64,000 bases of DNA from an uncultured Mycoplasma sp. (lineage in GTDB: Bacteria; Bacillota_I; Bacilli_A; Mycoplasmatales; Metamycoplasmataceae). The DNA lies in contig CAMRBN010000004.1 of NCBI GenBank assembly GCA_947040455.1, forward strand, positions 1 to 64,000. Reading direction: 5' to 3'. Both the position numbers and the translations under genes were made by a program. This document shows, piece by piece, positions 47,001 through 58,244 of the stretch. The first letter of the stretch is position 1. Each line of letters starts with the position of its first letter. The notes below the pieces were generated by a model, which saw nothing but the letters and a program-made list of their open reading frames with translations, searched no databases and was not told the origin of the DNA.

Positions 47001-47300
47001 CCTGGTTTTGAAAATGATGTGTACAATTGAATGCTTAAACAAGAGTTCAATAAAGAATTAGAACTTGCTATTCACTATCCTATCGGTTCGTATAGAATTG
47101 ACTTAGCCTTAATAGATAAAGTAACTGGTAAATTCTTACTAGGTGTAGAAGTGGATGGTTTAAAACATGATTTATCAGCACTACAAAAATATAATGATGT
47201 AGTAAGACATGACTTTATTGAATCAAAAGACTATAAACTAATTAGAATTTCAGAAATTTTATGAAAAACAAATAAAAATAAAGTATTAGAAATGATTAAA
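44064..47300 (+). CDS. SF1 helicase with DUF4011-like N-terminus and C-terminal Vsr/DUF559-like nuclease
   Basis: A roughly 1078-residue protein. Residues 1-340 hold a DUF4011-like region (WPLFVGTYFVKG, IYAPFLLKEV). Walker A GPPGTGKSQ is at 362-370; an SF1 insertion follows; Walker B FDEASQIF is near 699; then GDDQQMQPSNW, the motif IV FNYRSS, and VAITRAKSK near 918. A C-terminal PD-(D/E)XK domain has YRIDLAL, then GVEVDGLKHD, the Vsr/DUF559 core. DUF4011-helicase-Vsr proteins are known or suspected single-gene phage-defence factors (Hhe-like). The gene faces against its neighbours. In the raw sequence the frame ends at 47300 after NKNKSIRND; a one-base shift in the A-run near 47274-47283 would instead give VLEMIKEKISN and stop at 47318. 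Confidence 0.85.
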
Positions 47301-47326
47301 GAAAAAATATCTAATTAAAACAATCT

Positions 47327-47839
47327 TTAAAGATTAATATCGTTTTCTTTTTGATTTATAATTTTTTTCTTAATTTCAATTATTTGTTTTTTAATTAATT
47401 GTGATGTAGTAGTATTTTTTGTTGCGATTTCCTTAATTGTTAATCTTCCTTCATACAAGTCATCCAAAATTGTTTTTTGTAATTTGGTAAAAAAACTAAA
47501 ATTTAATTCTGAATAATGATATGACTGACTTTTAAAATTTTCCATTAATTCAAAATCAATATAATTATTTAAAATAGCATTATTTTTTCGAGTAAAAGAA
47601 CGACAATACGAGTACATAGTATACTTGATATTAGAATATAAATAATTTTCCAAACTATATTCTGGTGTCGGTTGGAACTTTTTTCCTTTTTTCATTAATT
47701 GTTGTAAACATTCTAGAATTAAATCATCCTCATCTAGAGGAATTGAATAAAATTTTTTTAAAATAAAATGAGCATTATTTCTAAAAATTTTTTCATTACT
47801 ACGGTACATAGTTGTAATTATTTTTGTGATAGCATCCAC
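47327..47839 (-). CDS. Divergent SigH-like sigma factor
   Basis: A 170-residue protein in the position of sigH between rlmB and rpmG. It shows a region 2-like part (LDEDDLILECLQQLMKKG, ENYLYSNIKYTMYSYCRSF) and a region 4-like helix-turn-helix (LYEGRLTIKEIATKN, TSQLIKKQI), with no ECF-type membrane parts. The start is GTG, overlapping the rlmB stop (TAGTG), with AAGGA in front. Similar genes in Spiroplasma/Mesoplasma relatives would be minimal sigma factors; binding to RNA polymerase is inferred from region layout and synteny. Confidence 0.72.
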   Translation of the reverse strand: MDAITKIITTMYRSNEKIFRNNAHFILKKFYSIPLDEDDLILECLQQLMKKGKKFQPTPEYSLENYLYSNIKYTMYSYCRSFTRKNNAILNNYIDFELMENFKSQSYHYSELNFSFFTKLQKTILDDLYEGRLTIKEIATKNTTTSQLIKKQIIEIKKKIINQKENDINL

Positions 47840-48528
47840 TATTCTTCCTTTTGTGTTTTCAAATAGAATAAAATGATGCCTGTTGCTACCGAAACATTTA
47901 GTGATTGAACTGTTCCATCCATTTTAATAAAGATGTTTTGATCGGCTTCCTTTAACAATGATTTTGAGATACCCTTACCTTCATTACCAACTATAACAGC
48001 AAGTGGAAAGTTATAACTTTCTTTGTTGTATTCGCTAGCTCCATCAGCTAATGAAGTTGCATATATTCAGAATTTCTCTTTTTTCATTTTTGTAATTGTT
48101 GCTTGTAGTGAGTTGACTTTAATAATCTTTAAGCCAACAATTCCTCCTGATGAAACCTTTGAAACCGTTTCATTCACATCAACAGACCTAATATTAGGAA
48201 TAATTATGTGTTTTATCCCTGATGCATTCGCTGTTCTTAAAATTGAACCGAAGTTTTGAGGATCTTCCAAATGATCTAGTATCAAAACAATATTTGGTCT
48301 ATCTTGAAAAATGGAGTCAATATCATAATATTTAAATTCATTTAAAGTAGCAATAAATCCTTGATGATTTAATGATGTCATTTTATTCATTTCTTCTTTT
48401 GAAATTATTTTTATATTTATATTGGGATTAATATTTTCTTGTTCTTGTAATAAATAAACTGTTTTGATATCCATTTTATTTTGAATTGCATCTAATACTG
48501 TATTTTTCCCACAAATTAATTTAACCAT
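47839..48528 (-). CDS. rlmB: SpoU-type 23S rRNA 2'-O-methyltransferase
   Basis: A 229-residue TrmH/SpoU-family methylase. An N-terminal substrate-binding part (residues 1-75, GKNTVLDAIQNK) is followed by the knotted catalytic domain: LILDHLEDPQNFGSILRTA (motif 1), VIVGNEGKGIS (motif 2) and QSLNVSVATGIILFYL (motif 3). Start follows AAGGAG. It overlaps the sigH-like gene by one base and follows cysS by 26 bases, as in Firmicutes. Confidence 0.92.
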
Positions 48529-48554
48529 ATAAAGATACTCCTTTTTTATTATTT

Positions 48555-49784
48555 TTATCCCAATAAATGTGATAATCTCTTTCTTAGTTCATCTGAACGT
48601 TCTCAATTTTTTAAGGAAGTTTCCGTTTTTCACATTTGATAAGTGTGTTTTTCTTCTTCAGAAATTACGTTTTCAGTAAAATTAAATCCTAAAATTTTAA
48701 AAATACTTACAAGGGAATTACCAACTTTAATTTCTTTTGTTTCATTAAATTGTTTTATTTTTTCATTAATTTCTTTCATAGCAGCTGAAAAATTAAGATT
48801 TTGTACATTAACCAATACATTTTCGATATCTTCCAATTTAGAAAAAATAAGATTGTCTTGAATAGATAAAAGATTAAATATCTTAACCACTGACAATAAT
48901 TTCTTAAGATTGTCTTTATATAATTGATCTGTAAATTCAATGGTATTCTTGTGATTAGAATTTAATAACATAAGTCTAAAAATATCTGCATTATTAACAT
49001 TACTATCTTTTGTTAAAAATTCATCTGCATATAATATATTTTTTTCAGATTTAGACATTTTTTGTCCATTTAAATTAATAATTCCTATATGAACTCACTT
49101 TTTGGTAATTGGACGATTGTGTAAACTGACAAATTGAGCATCTTCATTTTCATGATGGGGAAATTTTAAATCAATGCCACCGCCATGAATATCAATTTTA
49201 GCTTGTCCAAACAAATCAATAAAACTCATACACTCAGTATGTCATCCGGGTCTTCCTTGACCTCATGGACTATCTCAAGTCATTCCTTCAGTTTTTGCCT
49301 TTCAAACTACAAAATCTTCAGGATTTCTTTTTTTATCTTGCGTATTCTTTTCTTCATTAATATAATTATCTAATTTTTTATTTGAAAGTTTTCCATAAGA
49401 ATCAATAGATTGAATATCAAAATAAAGTGATTCTCCGGAAAGATAAACTTTTTTCTTTTTTTTCATTTTTTTAATTGTTTCAATAATAATATCGATATTT
49501 TCAACCACTTTTGGCATTTCAATTATTGTGTTGATATTAAACTTTGACAACATGTCTTTATAAAAAAGGAAATATTTGTCACTCACTTCTGTTTCTGAGA
49601 TTCCTAATTCTTGAGATTTAGCAATGATTTTGTCATCAATGTCTGTTATATTGTGAATTAAAGTAACATTTTCACCCAAATGTTTCATAGCTCTAATAAA
49701 TAAATCAAATGTTACTATTGGTCGCATATTGCCAATGTGTGCTTTGTCATATACTGTTGGACCACATAAATAAATAAATTTCAT
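48555..49784 (-). CDS. cysS: Cysteinyl-tRNA synthetase
   Basis: A 409-residue class I synthetase charging tRNA-Cys. [18 protein letters not shown] holds the zinc Cys and the HIGH-type motif (HIGN); TWDSPWGQGRPGWHTEC and [15 protein letters not shown] hold further zinc ligands; KMSKS is the second signature. Nothing lies upstream of CGPTVY except MKFIYL, so the usual 15-20 residue N-terminus is missing; a TAA blocks extension beyond 49799. I prefer the ATG at 49784 over that at 49799, because TATAAT lies exactly six bases before it and there is no ribosome site. Confidence 0.92.
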
Positions 49785-49790
49785 AGTATT

Positions 49791-49796
49791 ATTATA
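49791..49796 (-). promoter_or_regulatory. -10 element for leaderless cysS mRNA
   Basis: On the minus strand TATAAT, then AATACT, then the cysS ATG. It overlaps the alternative upstream ATG at 49799, which supports the shorter start. Confidence 0.5.
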
Positions 49797-49832
49797 CATT
49801 TAATATTAATATATAGGAGGAAGAGGGTAAGA

Positions 49833-50384
49833 ATGATAGCAATAATAGGTAAAACATGTGTTGGTAAGACTTTTTTATTAAATAAAGCTCATGAATTGGG
49901 GTATTCTACTCTAAATTGTGATCTTTTTTTCACTGAACAGTACAAATATGGCAATAAATGCTATGAATTAATAAAAATGAATTTAGGTTCTAAATATGTG
50001 AATAATGAAGAAGTTGACAAAAAAATGATTAAACAATTGATTTCTAACAAAAATGGTCTCAATTTACTAGAAAACTTGATTTTTCCTATACTTTTTGAAC
50101 ATTTAAAAAAAAATGATTATGATTTTGTAGAAATCCCGATTTTGTATAGTAAAATGGTTGACTTTGAGAGTTTATTTCAGAAAACTTTGAATATTACTGC
50201 AAGTATGGAAACTAGAAGAAAAATATTAAAATTTAAAAATGTGGATAACTATGATTTTGAGTTCTATGACTCCATAAACACTGGGTTTTCCAAAAAAGAA
50301 AATGTGGATATTGATATGGATAACATAAGTAATAACATAGATTGAAAACTCTTTTTTCAAAGGTATTATATTAAAATAATATAA
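49833..50384 (+). CDS. coaE: Divergent dephospho-CoA kinase
   Basis: A 183-residue P-loop kinase phosphorylating dephospho-CoA in the last step of CoA synthesis. The P-loop is GKTCVGKT, LNCDLFFTEQY sits at the substrate Asp site and ETRRKILKFKN resembles the R-rich lid. Start follows AGGAGG. The position before dnaB-dnaI matches the Firmicute order coaE-dnaB-dnaI, which is the main support for the name, since the sequence is quite diverged. Two TGA codons are Trp. Confidence 0.78.
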
Positions 50385-50428
50385 TAAGTTTAATACTATT
50401 ATTTGATGGTGTGAAAGATGAGGGTTGA

Positions 50429-51376
50429 ATGAAAATTTTATATTTTTTTATCGAAAATTTCAATAAAATAACTTCTGATGAGTTTAATTTTGTAAGATTG
50501 TTTTATTTACCTATAATCGGGCCTTATTCTACTGTTTTATATGAGTATTTAAGTTCATTAGACCAAATCGACAATGCTTACAAAACTGGTGTTAATATAG
50601 ACGATTTAGCAAAATCATTAGCAATGAGTGAAGAAGAATTGATTTTGGCAAAAAAAAACCTTGAAGCAGTGGGTTTAATTAGAACTTTTGTTAAAAATGA
50701 TAATAAAAACGGATTAATTACTCTTTTAAAGCCTTTAACATTAGATAAATTTATTTTGAATGATATATTAAAATCCAACTTATCTAAAAGAATTGGTGAA
50801 ATCGCTCTTGAAAAACTTATTATTAGCCACAAACCAAGACCTGTAAGTAAAAATGACTATATTGAGACTTCAGCTAAGTATTTTGATATGTTTGATTACT
50901 CTTTTGAAGAAAATCAATCCAAAGAATATGTAACCTCTGATTTTAAATTACCTAAGTTTGACAATCATAATGATGCTATCAAAGCTTTGACACCAGATCA
51001 ATATATTCAATTTATTGATAAAGGAGCAATAACTTTTGGGCAAAAAGAATATATTAATTTTTCTCGCAATATAGGTTTATGTGATCGATCAATTAATACC
51101 ATCCTTAATTATTCTTTTGAATGCAATGGCAGAATAGTGGTAAATTTTGTAAAAAAGATTACCAATGATTTATATGAACGAAACTTAATAACATTTCAAG
51201 ATATTGATAACTCATTAAATGATTCTATTCAATCTAGAAAAGCTAAAAAAAATAGTTCAGAATTAGATTGAGGTCACTTTGAATCTCAAAATATAACCAA
51301 TGAAGAGGCAGTTATGAACGAAATTAAAGAAGTTTCATTAAATGAATTATTAGAAGACCTTAAGGAATTAGCATAA
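50429..51376 (+). CDS. dnaB: Replication initiation/membrane attachment protein DnaB-like (DnaD family)
   Basis: A 315-residue primosome protein. The N-terminal winged-helix part has FYLPIIGPYSTVLYEYL and the DnaB-type continuation; the C-terminal DnaD-like domain contains LTPDQYIQF and YWKxxI-like segments (INTILNYSFECNGRIV). It would load the replicative helicase with DnaI, which follows 2 bases later. Start ATG has GAGGG upstream. An in-frame TGA lies near residue 281. The name dnaB follows Bacillus usage and is not the helicase DnaC/DnaB. Confidence 0.8.
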
Positions 51377-51378
51377 TA

Positions 51379-52227
51379 ATGAATATTAAAAAAATCAAAA
51401 ATGAAATTTTAAGTGATAAAAAAATTATTGAATTAATTAAAATAAATAACTTAACACATGATCAAATTGAAGAATCTATTCCTATTTTTTTAGATATTAT
51501 AGAAGATGCTAAAAATCAAAATATGGCTTATACATCTGAAATTGAAATACAACCAAATGGTCGCATTTTTCGGAAAATAGTTCCCACTGAAATTGGTCAG
51601 AAAATTGAAAATAAAAATAATTTTATTTTGAAAAACGTGACTGTAATTGACTATTCTTTATTGCCTTCATTTGATACCAAAAATATTAAGAGCAATGAAT
51701 TTACTTGAAATCAAGATCGTCAGAACTTGTTATCTTATTTTACAAAAACTATTATGAAAAATTTTGTTAATAATGAATATTTTAAAGGTGTTTATTTATA
51801 TGGTGATTTTGGAACCGGAAAATCATTTTTTACACAATCATTAGCTAATTATTTTGCTTCAAAAAACAAAACAGTTACTTACATTAATGCAAATGATTTA
51901 GCTAGTCACTTGAAACAATTATTTACCACAGGTTACAAAAAAACCATTGATGAATTGAAAGAAGTGGACTTTTTATTTATTGATGATATTGGTTCTGAAA
52001 AAAGTTCATCTTGAATGATTAGTGAAATATTTTTTACTATTTTATCTCATAGAATGCAAGTTAAAAAAACTACTTTTTTTACATCAAACTTTTCTTATGA
52101 AAAATTGGGCAAAGAGTTTGCCAAAGGAACTGATGTTAGTCCATTTAAAGCTAAAAGATTGATGGAAAGAATTGAAGTTTTATCAGTTCCTATTTTATTA
52201 ACTGGTAATAATTGAAGAAAATTATAA
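51379..52227 (+). CDS. dnaI: Helicase loader DnaI
   Basis: A 282-residue AAA+ ATPase that loads the replicative helicase. N-terminal region (1-110) is helical and helicase-interacting; Walker A is [10 protein letters not shown], Walker [13 protein letters not shown], sensor 1 TTFFTSN, followed by [10 protein letters not shown] with the arginine finger. The gene follows dnaB by 2 bases. Its last codons overlap the end of convergent uvrB by 6 bases (a TTATAA palindrome supplies both stops). Confidence 0.9.
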
Positions 52228-54195
52228 CTCAGCTTCTAACTCAAAAATAACATCCCTAATTTCGGTTGCTCTTTCAAAATCTAATTCTTTGGCTGATGCT
52301 TGCATATCTTTTTTCAAACTAGCAATCATTTTAATAATTTCAGTTTTTTTAGCTTTCTTTTTATTGGCATTCAAAACATAATCTATGGCATTTTGTAAGT
52401 CATGTCCTTGAATTGGTTCGGGAATAGGTTTTACAATAGTTTGTGGCACAATGTTGTGTAACTTGTTATATTTTTCTTGCAAAGATCTTTTGATTTGATT
52501 ATCATCAATAGCTTCTTGCATACTTTTACTAATATCATCGGCATAAAAAACAACATGTCCATTGACGTTTCGAGCAGCTCTACCTGTGATTTGTATCAAA
52601 CTTCTTTTAGACCTAAAAAATGATTCTTTGTCTGCATCTAATACCAAAATCAAAGATACTTCAGGTATGTCTATACCTTCTCTAAGTAAATTAATTCCAA
52701 TAATTACATCATAAACACCTTTTCGTAATTTACGAAGAATTTCATTTCTTTCTAAAGTTTTATGTTCAGAATGAATATATGCGATTTTGACACCCAAACT
52801 TTGAAAATGTTTAGTTAACTCTTCGCTAGTTCTTTTAGTTGTTGTTAAAATAAATGTTCGCTCGTTTTTACTTATTTGTTGTTGGATTCTATCATAAATA
52901 TCTTCTATTTGATTTGTTGATGGAAAAACTTCAATAGTTGGGTCTAATAATCCTGTGGGTCTAATAATTTGTGAAACTATTTCACCTTCAACTAAATCTA
53001 ATTCATAATCACCAGGAGTTGCAGAAACAAATATTTTTTGAAACTTATATTTTTCAAACTCATCAAATCTCAATGGCCTATTATCTAGTGCAGAAGGTAA
53101 TCTAAAACCATAATCTACTAAGTTTTTTTTACGCGCTCTATCACCATTGTACATTGCATTCAATTGAGGAATCATCATATGAGATTCATCAATTATCAAT
53201 AATGCATCTTTAGGTAAATAATCAATAATTGTGAATGGTTTTTCATCTTGCTCTCTACCATCAATATGTCTAGCATAATTTTCTATACCTGAACAAAACC
53301 CAAATTCTTTCAATGAATCAATATCATTAGTTGTTCTATCTTTTAATCTTTGGTGTTCTAAAAGTTTGCCATTACTTTTAAAATATTTTAATCTTTCTTC
53401 TAATTCTAATTCAATTAAATTAATTGCGGTATTGATTGTTTCATCTTGTACAGAATATATTGCTGCAGGAAAAATAACTAAAGAGTGGTAAAATTTTTTG
53501 ACCTTTTTTGTTAGGGGATCTATTCGAGCAATTTTTTCAATTTCATCACCAAAAAATTCGACTCTAATTAAATATTCATTTGATCATGATGGCGCTATTT
53601 CTATAACATCTCCTTTGACACTAAAAGATCCAGAAGGTAAATCAATGTTATTTCTTTGATAATGTCTTTTAATTAAATTAATAAAAAAAAGATTTCTTTT
53701 AATAATCATTCCCACTTCTATATTATAAAAAGATAATTTATATTCTTGAGGGTTTATAGATCCATATATTGCAGCAACAGAAGCAACTACAATAGAATCT
53801 TTTCTCATAGTTAGTGCATTCAAAGAAGCCATTCTCATCGCTTCTAAATCTTGATTAGTTTTCGATGTTTTATCTACATAAACATCTTTTTGAGGCAAAT
53901 AAGCTTCAGGTCTATAATAATCAAAATAAGAAACAAAATATTCAACTCTATTTTCAGGAAAAAATCCCTTTAGTTCACTATACAATTGTGAAGCAAGTGT
54001 CTTATTATGAGACAAAATAATTACAGGCTTGTTAACGTGTGCAATAACATTTGCTATAGTGAAAGTTTTTCCAGATCCTGTAACACCTAACAAAACTTGA
54101 TTTTTCTTCTTTTCATCAATTCCCTTAATAAGTTCTTTAATTGCTAATGGTTGATCTCCGGATGGTTGATAATTTGAATTTAATTTAAATTTCAT
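52222..54195 (-). CDS. uvrB: UvrABC excision repair subunit B
   Basis: A 657-residue damage-verification helicase. Walker [11 protein letters not shown], the beta-hairpin [29 protein letters not shown] (DEAD-type), and helicase motifs [19 protein letters not shown] and QITGRAARN are present; the C-terminal UVR motif is at the end ([15 protein letters not shown]). Full length. It starts 2 bases after asnA and converges on dnaI with a 6-base overlap. UvrA and UvrC are not in this window. Confidence 0.96.
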
Positions 54196-54197
54196 TT

Positions 54198-55175
54198 TTA
54201 CTTTAATTTAATTCCTATTTTTTTCATTTCACTTCTTATTTCTTCAGGTCAAAATGAACGTTGAAATTCTCCAATGTGATATTTTTCTAAAACAAACATC
54301 AAAAGTCTAGATTGACCTATTCCACCACCTATGGTAAAAGGCATAGTGTTGTCCTCAATGCTCTTGTGGTATTCAGCTAAATCAGTATTTGTATTTTTTA
54401 ACTTGATTTGATTCTTCAAAGATTCTGCATTTACTCTAATGCCCATTGAACTTATTTCCATGGCGTTATTATGCAATGGATTATATAATATTAAATCTCC
54501 ATTTAAATTTCAATCATCATAGTCAGCAGCACGATCATCATGTGGTTTATTGTGACTTAATTTGTGACCAATTCCCATCAAAAAAAATGCTTTAGTTTTT
54601 GTTGCAAAAGCATTTTCTCTTTCTTTAGCAGTTAATTTAGGATACATTAAATAAAGTTCTTCAGTAGTAATGAAAGTAATTTGATCTGGTAATTGATTTT
54701 TCAATTGAGGATATATTTTTTGCGTTTCACATAAAGTTTTTTTGATAGCATCATAAATAGATATAACCACTTTTTTTAAATAATCAATTGTTCTGTCTTG
54801 TTCAGAGATTCTTTTTTCTCAATCAAATTGTTCAACATACAATGAATGATAAGGAGAAAGTTTTTCTTCATTAGCTCTTATGGCCTTCATATTGGTTCAT
54901 AATCCGGTATCAATATTTAAATTTAAATTTTTAATTTCTTGTCTTTTTCATTTAGCTAAAGATTGAACAATTTCAAGTTCATTTTCTTGATAATTAAAAG
55001 AAACCGGTTTGCCATCACCAGTTAAATGATCATTCAAACTTGTAGTTTTATCTAGAAATAGTGGCGAAGAAACTTTGATTAGATTTAAAACTTTTTCTAA
55101 ATTGTTAACAAAATTTTGTTTAACAAACAATACAGCTTTTTCAGTTTCTATTTCATTAAATTTATCTTTGTACAT
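54198..55175 (-). CDS. asnA: Aspartate-ammonia ligase
   Basis: A 325-residue asparagine synthetase A, a class II synthetase-fold enzyme using ammonia. Segments: [53 protein letters not shown] and the terminal [14 protein letters not shown] motif. Start ATG is preceded only by an AAGAAG-like site. The gene sits between smc and uvrB on the same strand, 15 bases after smc. Confidence 0.95.
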
Positions 55176-55190
55176 ATCTTCTTTTATTCC

Positions 55191-58139
55191 TTAATTATCC
55201 AACATAGTTTCCTGAGTATTTGCTACCAAGGCCTTGGCCTTAGCAAGTTCAATGCTAAAAAATGTAGTTACACCTCTTTTTTGCATTGTTGCTCCAAATA
55301 AATCATCAACACGCGACATTGTTCCATGTCTATGAGTAATAACTATAAATTGGGTGTTCTCTTTCAATGATTGCAAAAATTCTGCATATCTCACAACATT
55401 AGATTCGTCAAGAGCAGCTTCAACTTCATCCAAGATACACAAAGGTAATGGTTTAGCTTTGATAATGGCAAACAACAAGGAAATAGCTATCAATGCTTTC
55501 TCTCCACCTGAAAATAATTTCAAGTTTTTAACACTCTTACCTGGAGGTTGCGCCTGAATATCAACTCCTGATTCTAAAACATCACGTGGATCTACTAAAA
55601 ATACCCTTGCTTCTCCTCCACCAAACATTTTTTGAAAAACTAAATTAAATTCCTCATTAACTAATTCTAATGTCGAAGAAATTCTAGAAACAATAATTTT
55701 ATCCATTTCAGAAATGGCTTCTAAAATAATATTTTTAGCTTCAGTTAATTCTTCTTGATTAGCAAATATATCATCATGACGTTCTTTAATTTCAGCATAA
55801 AGCTTAATTGCTTCAAGATTAACATTTCCTAATTCATCAATTTCTGTTTTTAAACGCGAAACAATTTCACGAGCATCATCTAAATTCATAGTAATAATAA
55901 AGTTTTCTTTAGCTGTTTCAAAAGTTAAATGATAGTGCTCACTAAGTCTTTTGGTAGCTTCTTGAACATAAAATTCAGCTTTAGTTTTTTCATTAATTTT
56001 TTCACTTGAATTTGAAATAATTAATCTTAATGATTTTTCGAGTTCTTGCTTTGAAAGAGTAGTTCTAGAAATAGAAACATCAATTAATTCTAATTTTTCA
56101 CGCTTAGATCTCAAAGTTGCTTGCACAATACCTTTACTTGATTTTAATTCATTTAATGAACCATCAATACTTTTAAACGAATCAGCATCAAAAGTTTTTT
56201 TGCTTTGTGTTTCAAAATCAAGTTTTAAATCTAAAAATTGTTTTTCAACATTGTCATGTTTTTCATTATTTTTTACTATTTCAATAGTTAATTCATTAAT
56301 CAAACTTTGTTTTTCTTCCTTAATATTTTCCAACTTGGTAATCTCAATATTAGCAATATCAATACTTTTAGTTAATCCAGGAATAATTTCATGTAATTGT
56401 CTGATTTGATCTTCAATTCCAATAAGATTAGAACTATTAATCTTGGTTCCACCAGTCATAATTCCACCAACCCTAATTAAATCACCATCTAATGATGCAA
56501 TCAAATATTTTTTGTCAACTAAATGAGATATTGTGTTGGCGGATTGAATGTCTTCAACAATAATTGTATTACCTAGTAAAAACTTAATAAGTGTTGAATA
56601 TTTATCATCAGAACTAACTAGTTCAGATGCTACACCGATAAATCCAGATTTATTATTTATTTGTAATAAATAATCTGTTCTAATTTCTTTTGCATTAATG
56701 GATGACAAAGGAATAAATGTAGCTCTACCACCATTATTTGCTTTTAAAAATTCAATCATTTTAATGGCGGTTTCAGAAGCATCAACAACAATATGTTGTA
56801 ATGCATTTTGTAATATTGACTCAATTGCTGATGCATATTGTTCAGGAACATTAATAATATCTGAAACAGTTCCCTGCATACCTTTAAATAATGATTTATT
56901 ATCAATAATTGTTTTAGTACCTTTAAACAAATTAGTTTTATTTTCTTTATGATCAACTAAAACATCAATTTTTGTCTTTACCTTCAAAAGATTAGTTTTC
57001 ATAGTGTTAGATTTTAGTCTTAGAGTTGCAATATTTAGTTCAATATTATTCACTTCTTCTTTTTTATTTCTAACATTTTGAATTGAAGATTCTCCTCATT
57101 TTTTAAAATGTTGAACTTCTGATGAATAAATTTCTAATTGTGATTCCATAGCATTAATTTTTTCTGAATTAGCCACTTGAATTTGCCCACTAATAATTAA
57201 TTCTCTTTTTTGTTCTTCATTTTTAAAACGAACTTCTAGGTTATACAAACTTTCGTTTATTTTTTCTAAATCCGCATTTAATTCTCGAATTTCTTTTTCC
57301 AAATTTACTTTGTAATCTAAATTTTGTTCAATAGATATTTCTTGATCTTTAATTCTTGATTCTAAATCTTCTTTTGTTTCTTGAACTCCAATCAACTCAG
57401 CCCTTAATGAATCTAACTTTAAATTAAAATCAGATAAATCATGAACCAACAGTCCCACTTCCACTTCTTTTAACTCTTTTGATTTAGCCAAATAAATTTC
57501 AGCTTTAGCAGCTTGTTTTTCTAGTGGTTGTAATTGTTTTTTTAATTCCAAAACAACAGTGTTAATTTTTTCTAAAGATTCTTGCGTTTTTTCTAGTTTT
57601 CTTAAGGCTTCAATTTTTTTAGATTTATACTTGCTAGTTCCAGCGGCATCTTCCAAAATTCCTCTTCTTTGTTCTGGAGTTGCTTGAGCAATATCAGAAA
57701 CTGTACCTTGAGATATTATTGCTAATGATGATTTAGAAATACCTGATTCTAAAGCGATTTCTCTAATGTCTCTATATCTTGCTATTTGATCATTAATATA
57801 ATAAGTATTCCCTGATTTTCCTCTTTCAAGAACTCTGGAAATAGTAAATATTTTATGAGGAATAGATAATTTACCTTCTGAATTGTCAAATGTTAAAGTT
57901 ACTTCACACTTACTTTGTTCTTTTTCTGTTCTAGAACCAGCAAAAATAATATCTTCCATATTATCACCACGAAGAGCCTTGAATGATTGTTCTCCTAGAA
58001 CTCATTTAATTGCATCATTAATATTGCTTTTCCCTGAACCATTTGGTCCAACAATGCCAACAACTCCGCCATTAAATTTTAAAGTTATTTTATCTGCAAA
58101 TGATTTGAAGCCTTTAGCCTCTACTTTTATTAATTTCAT
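55191..58139 (-). CDS. smc: Chromosome segregation protein SMC
   Basis: A 982-residue condensin ATPase. Walker A GPNGSGKSN at the N-terminus, a first coiled coil from about residue 160, the hinge around FKGMQGTVSDIINVPEQYA, a second coiled coil, then the ABC signature LFSGGEKALIA and Walker B LCILDEVEAALD at the C-terminus. Size is typical of Mollicutes (coils shorter than the 1180 of Bacillus). Start ATG follows AAAGGA. It follows rnc, the conserved neighbour, by 105 bases. Confidence 0.96.
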
Positions 58140-58244
58140 GTTGTTCCTTTATGAATCTTTATTACATATTAATTATAATAAAATGTTATCACATTTATCA
58201 TTAAAAACAATTATATATAAGAATTATGAAATTTATTTTTTTTG

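Noticed and set aside
43727..47326. Insertion sequence or prophage bringing in the helicase gene
   Set aside because: No transposase, integrase or terminal repeats could be seen at either side.
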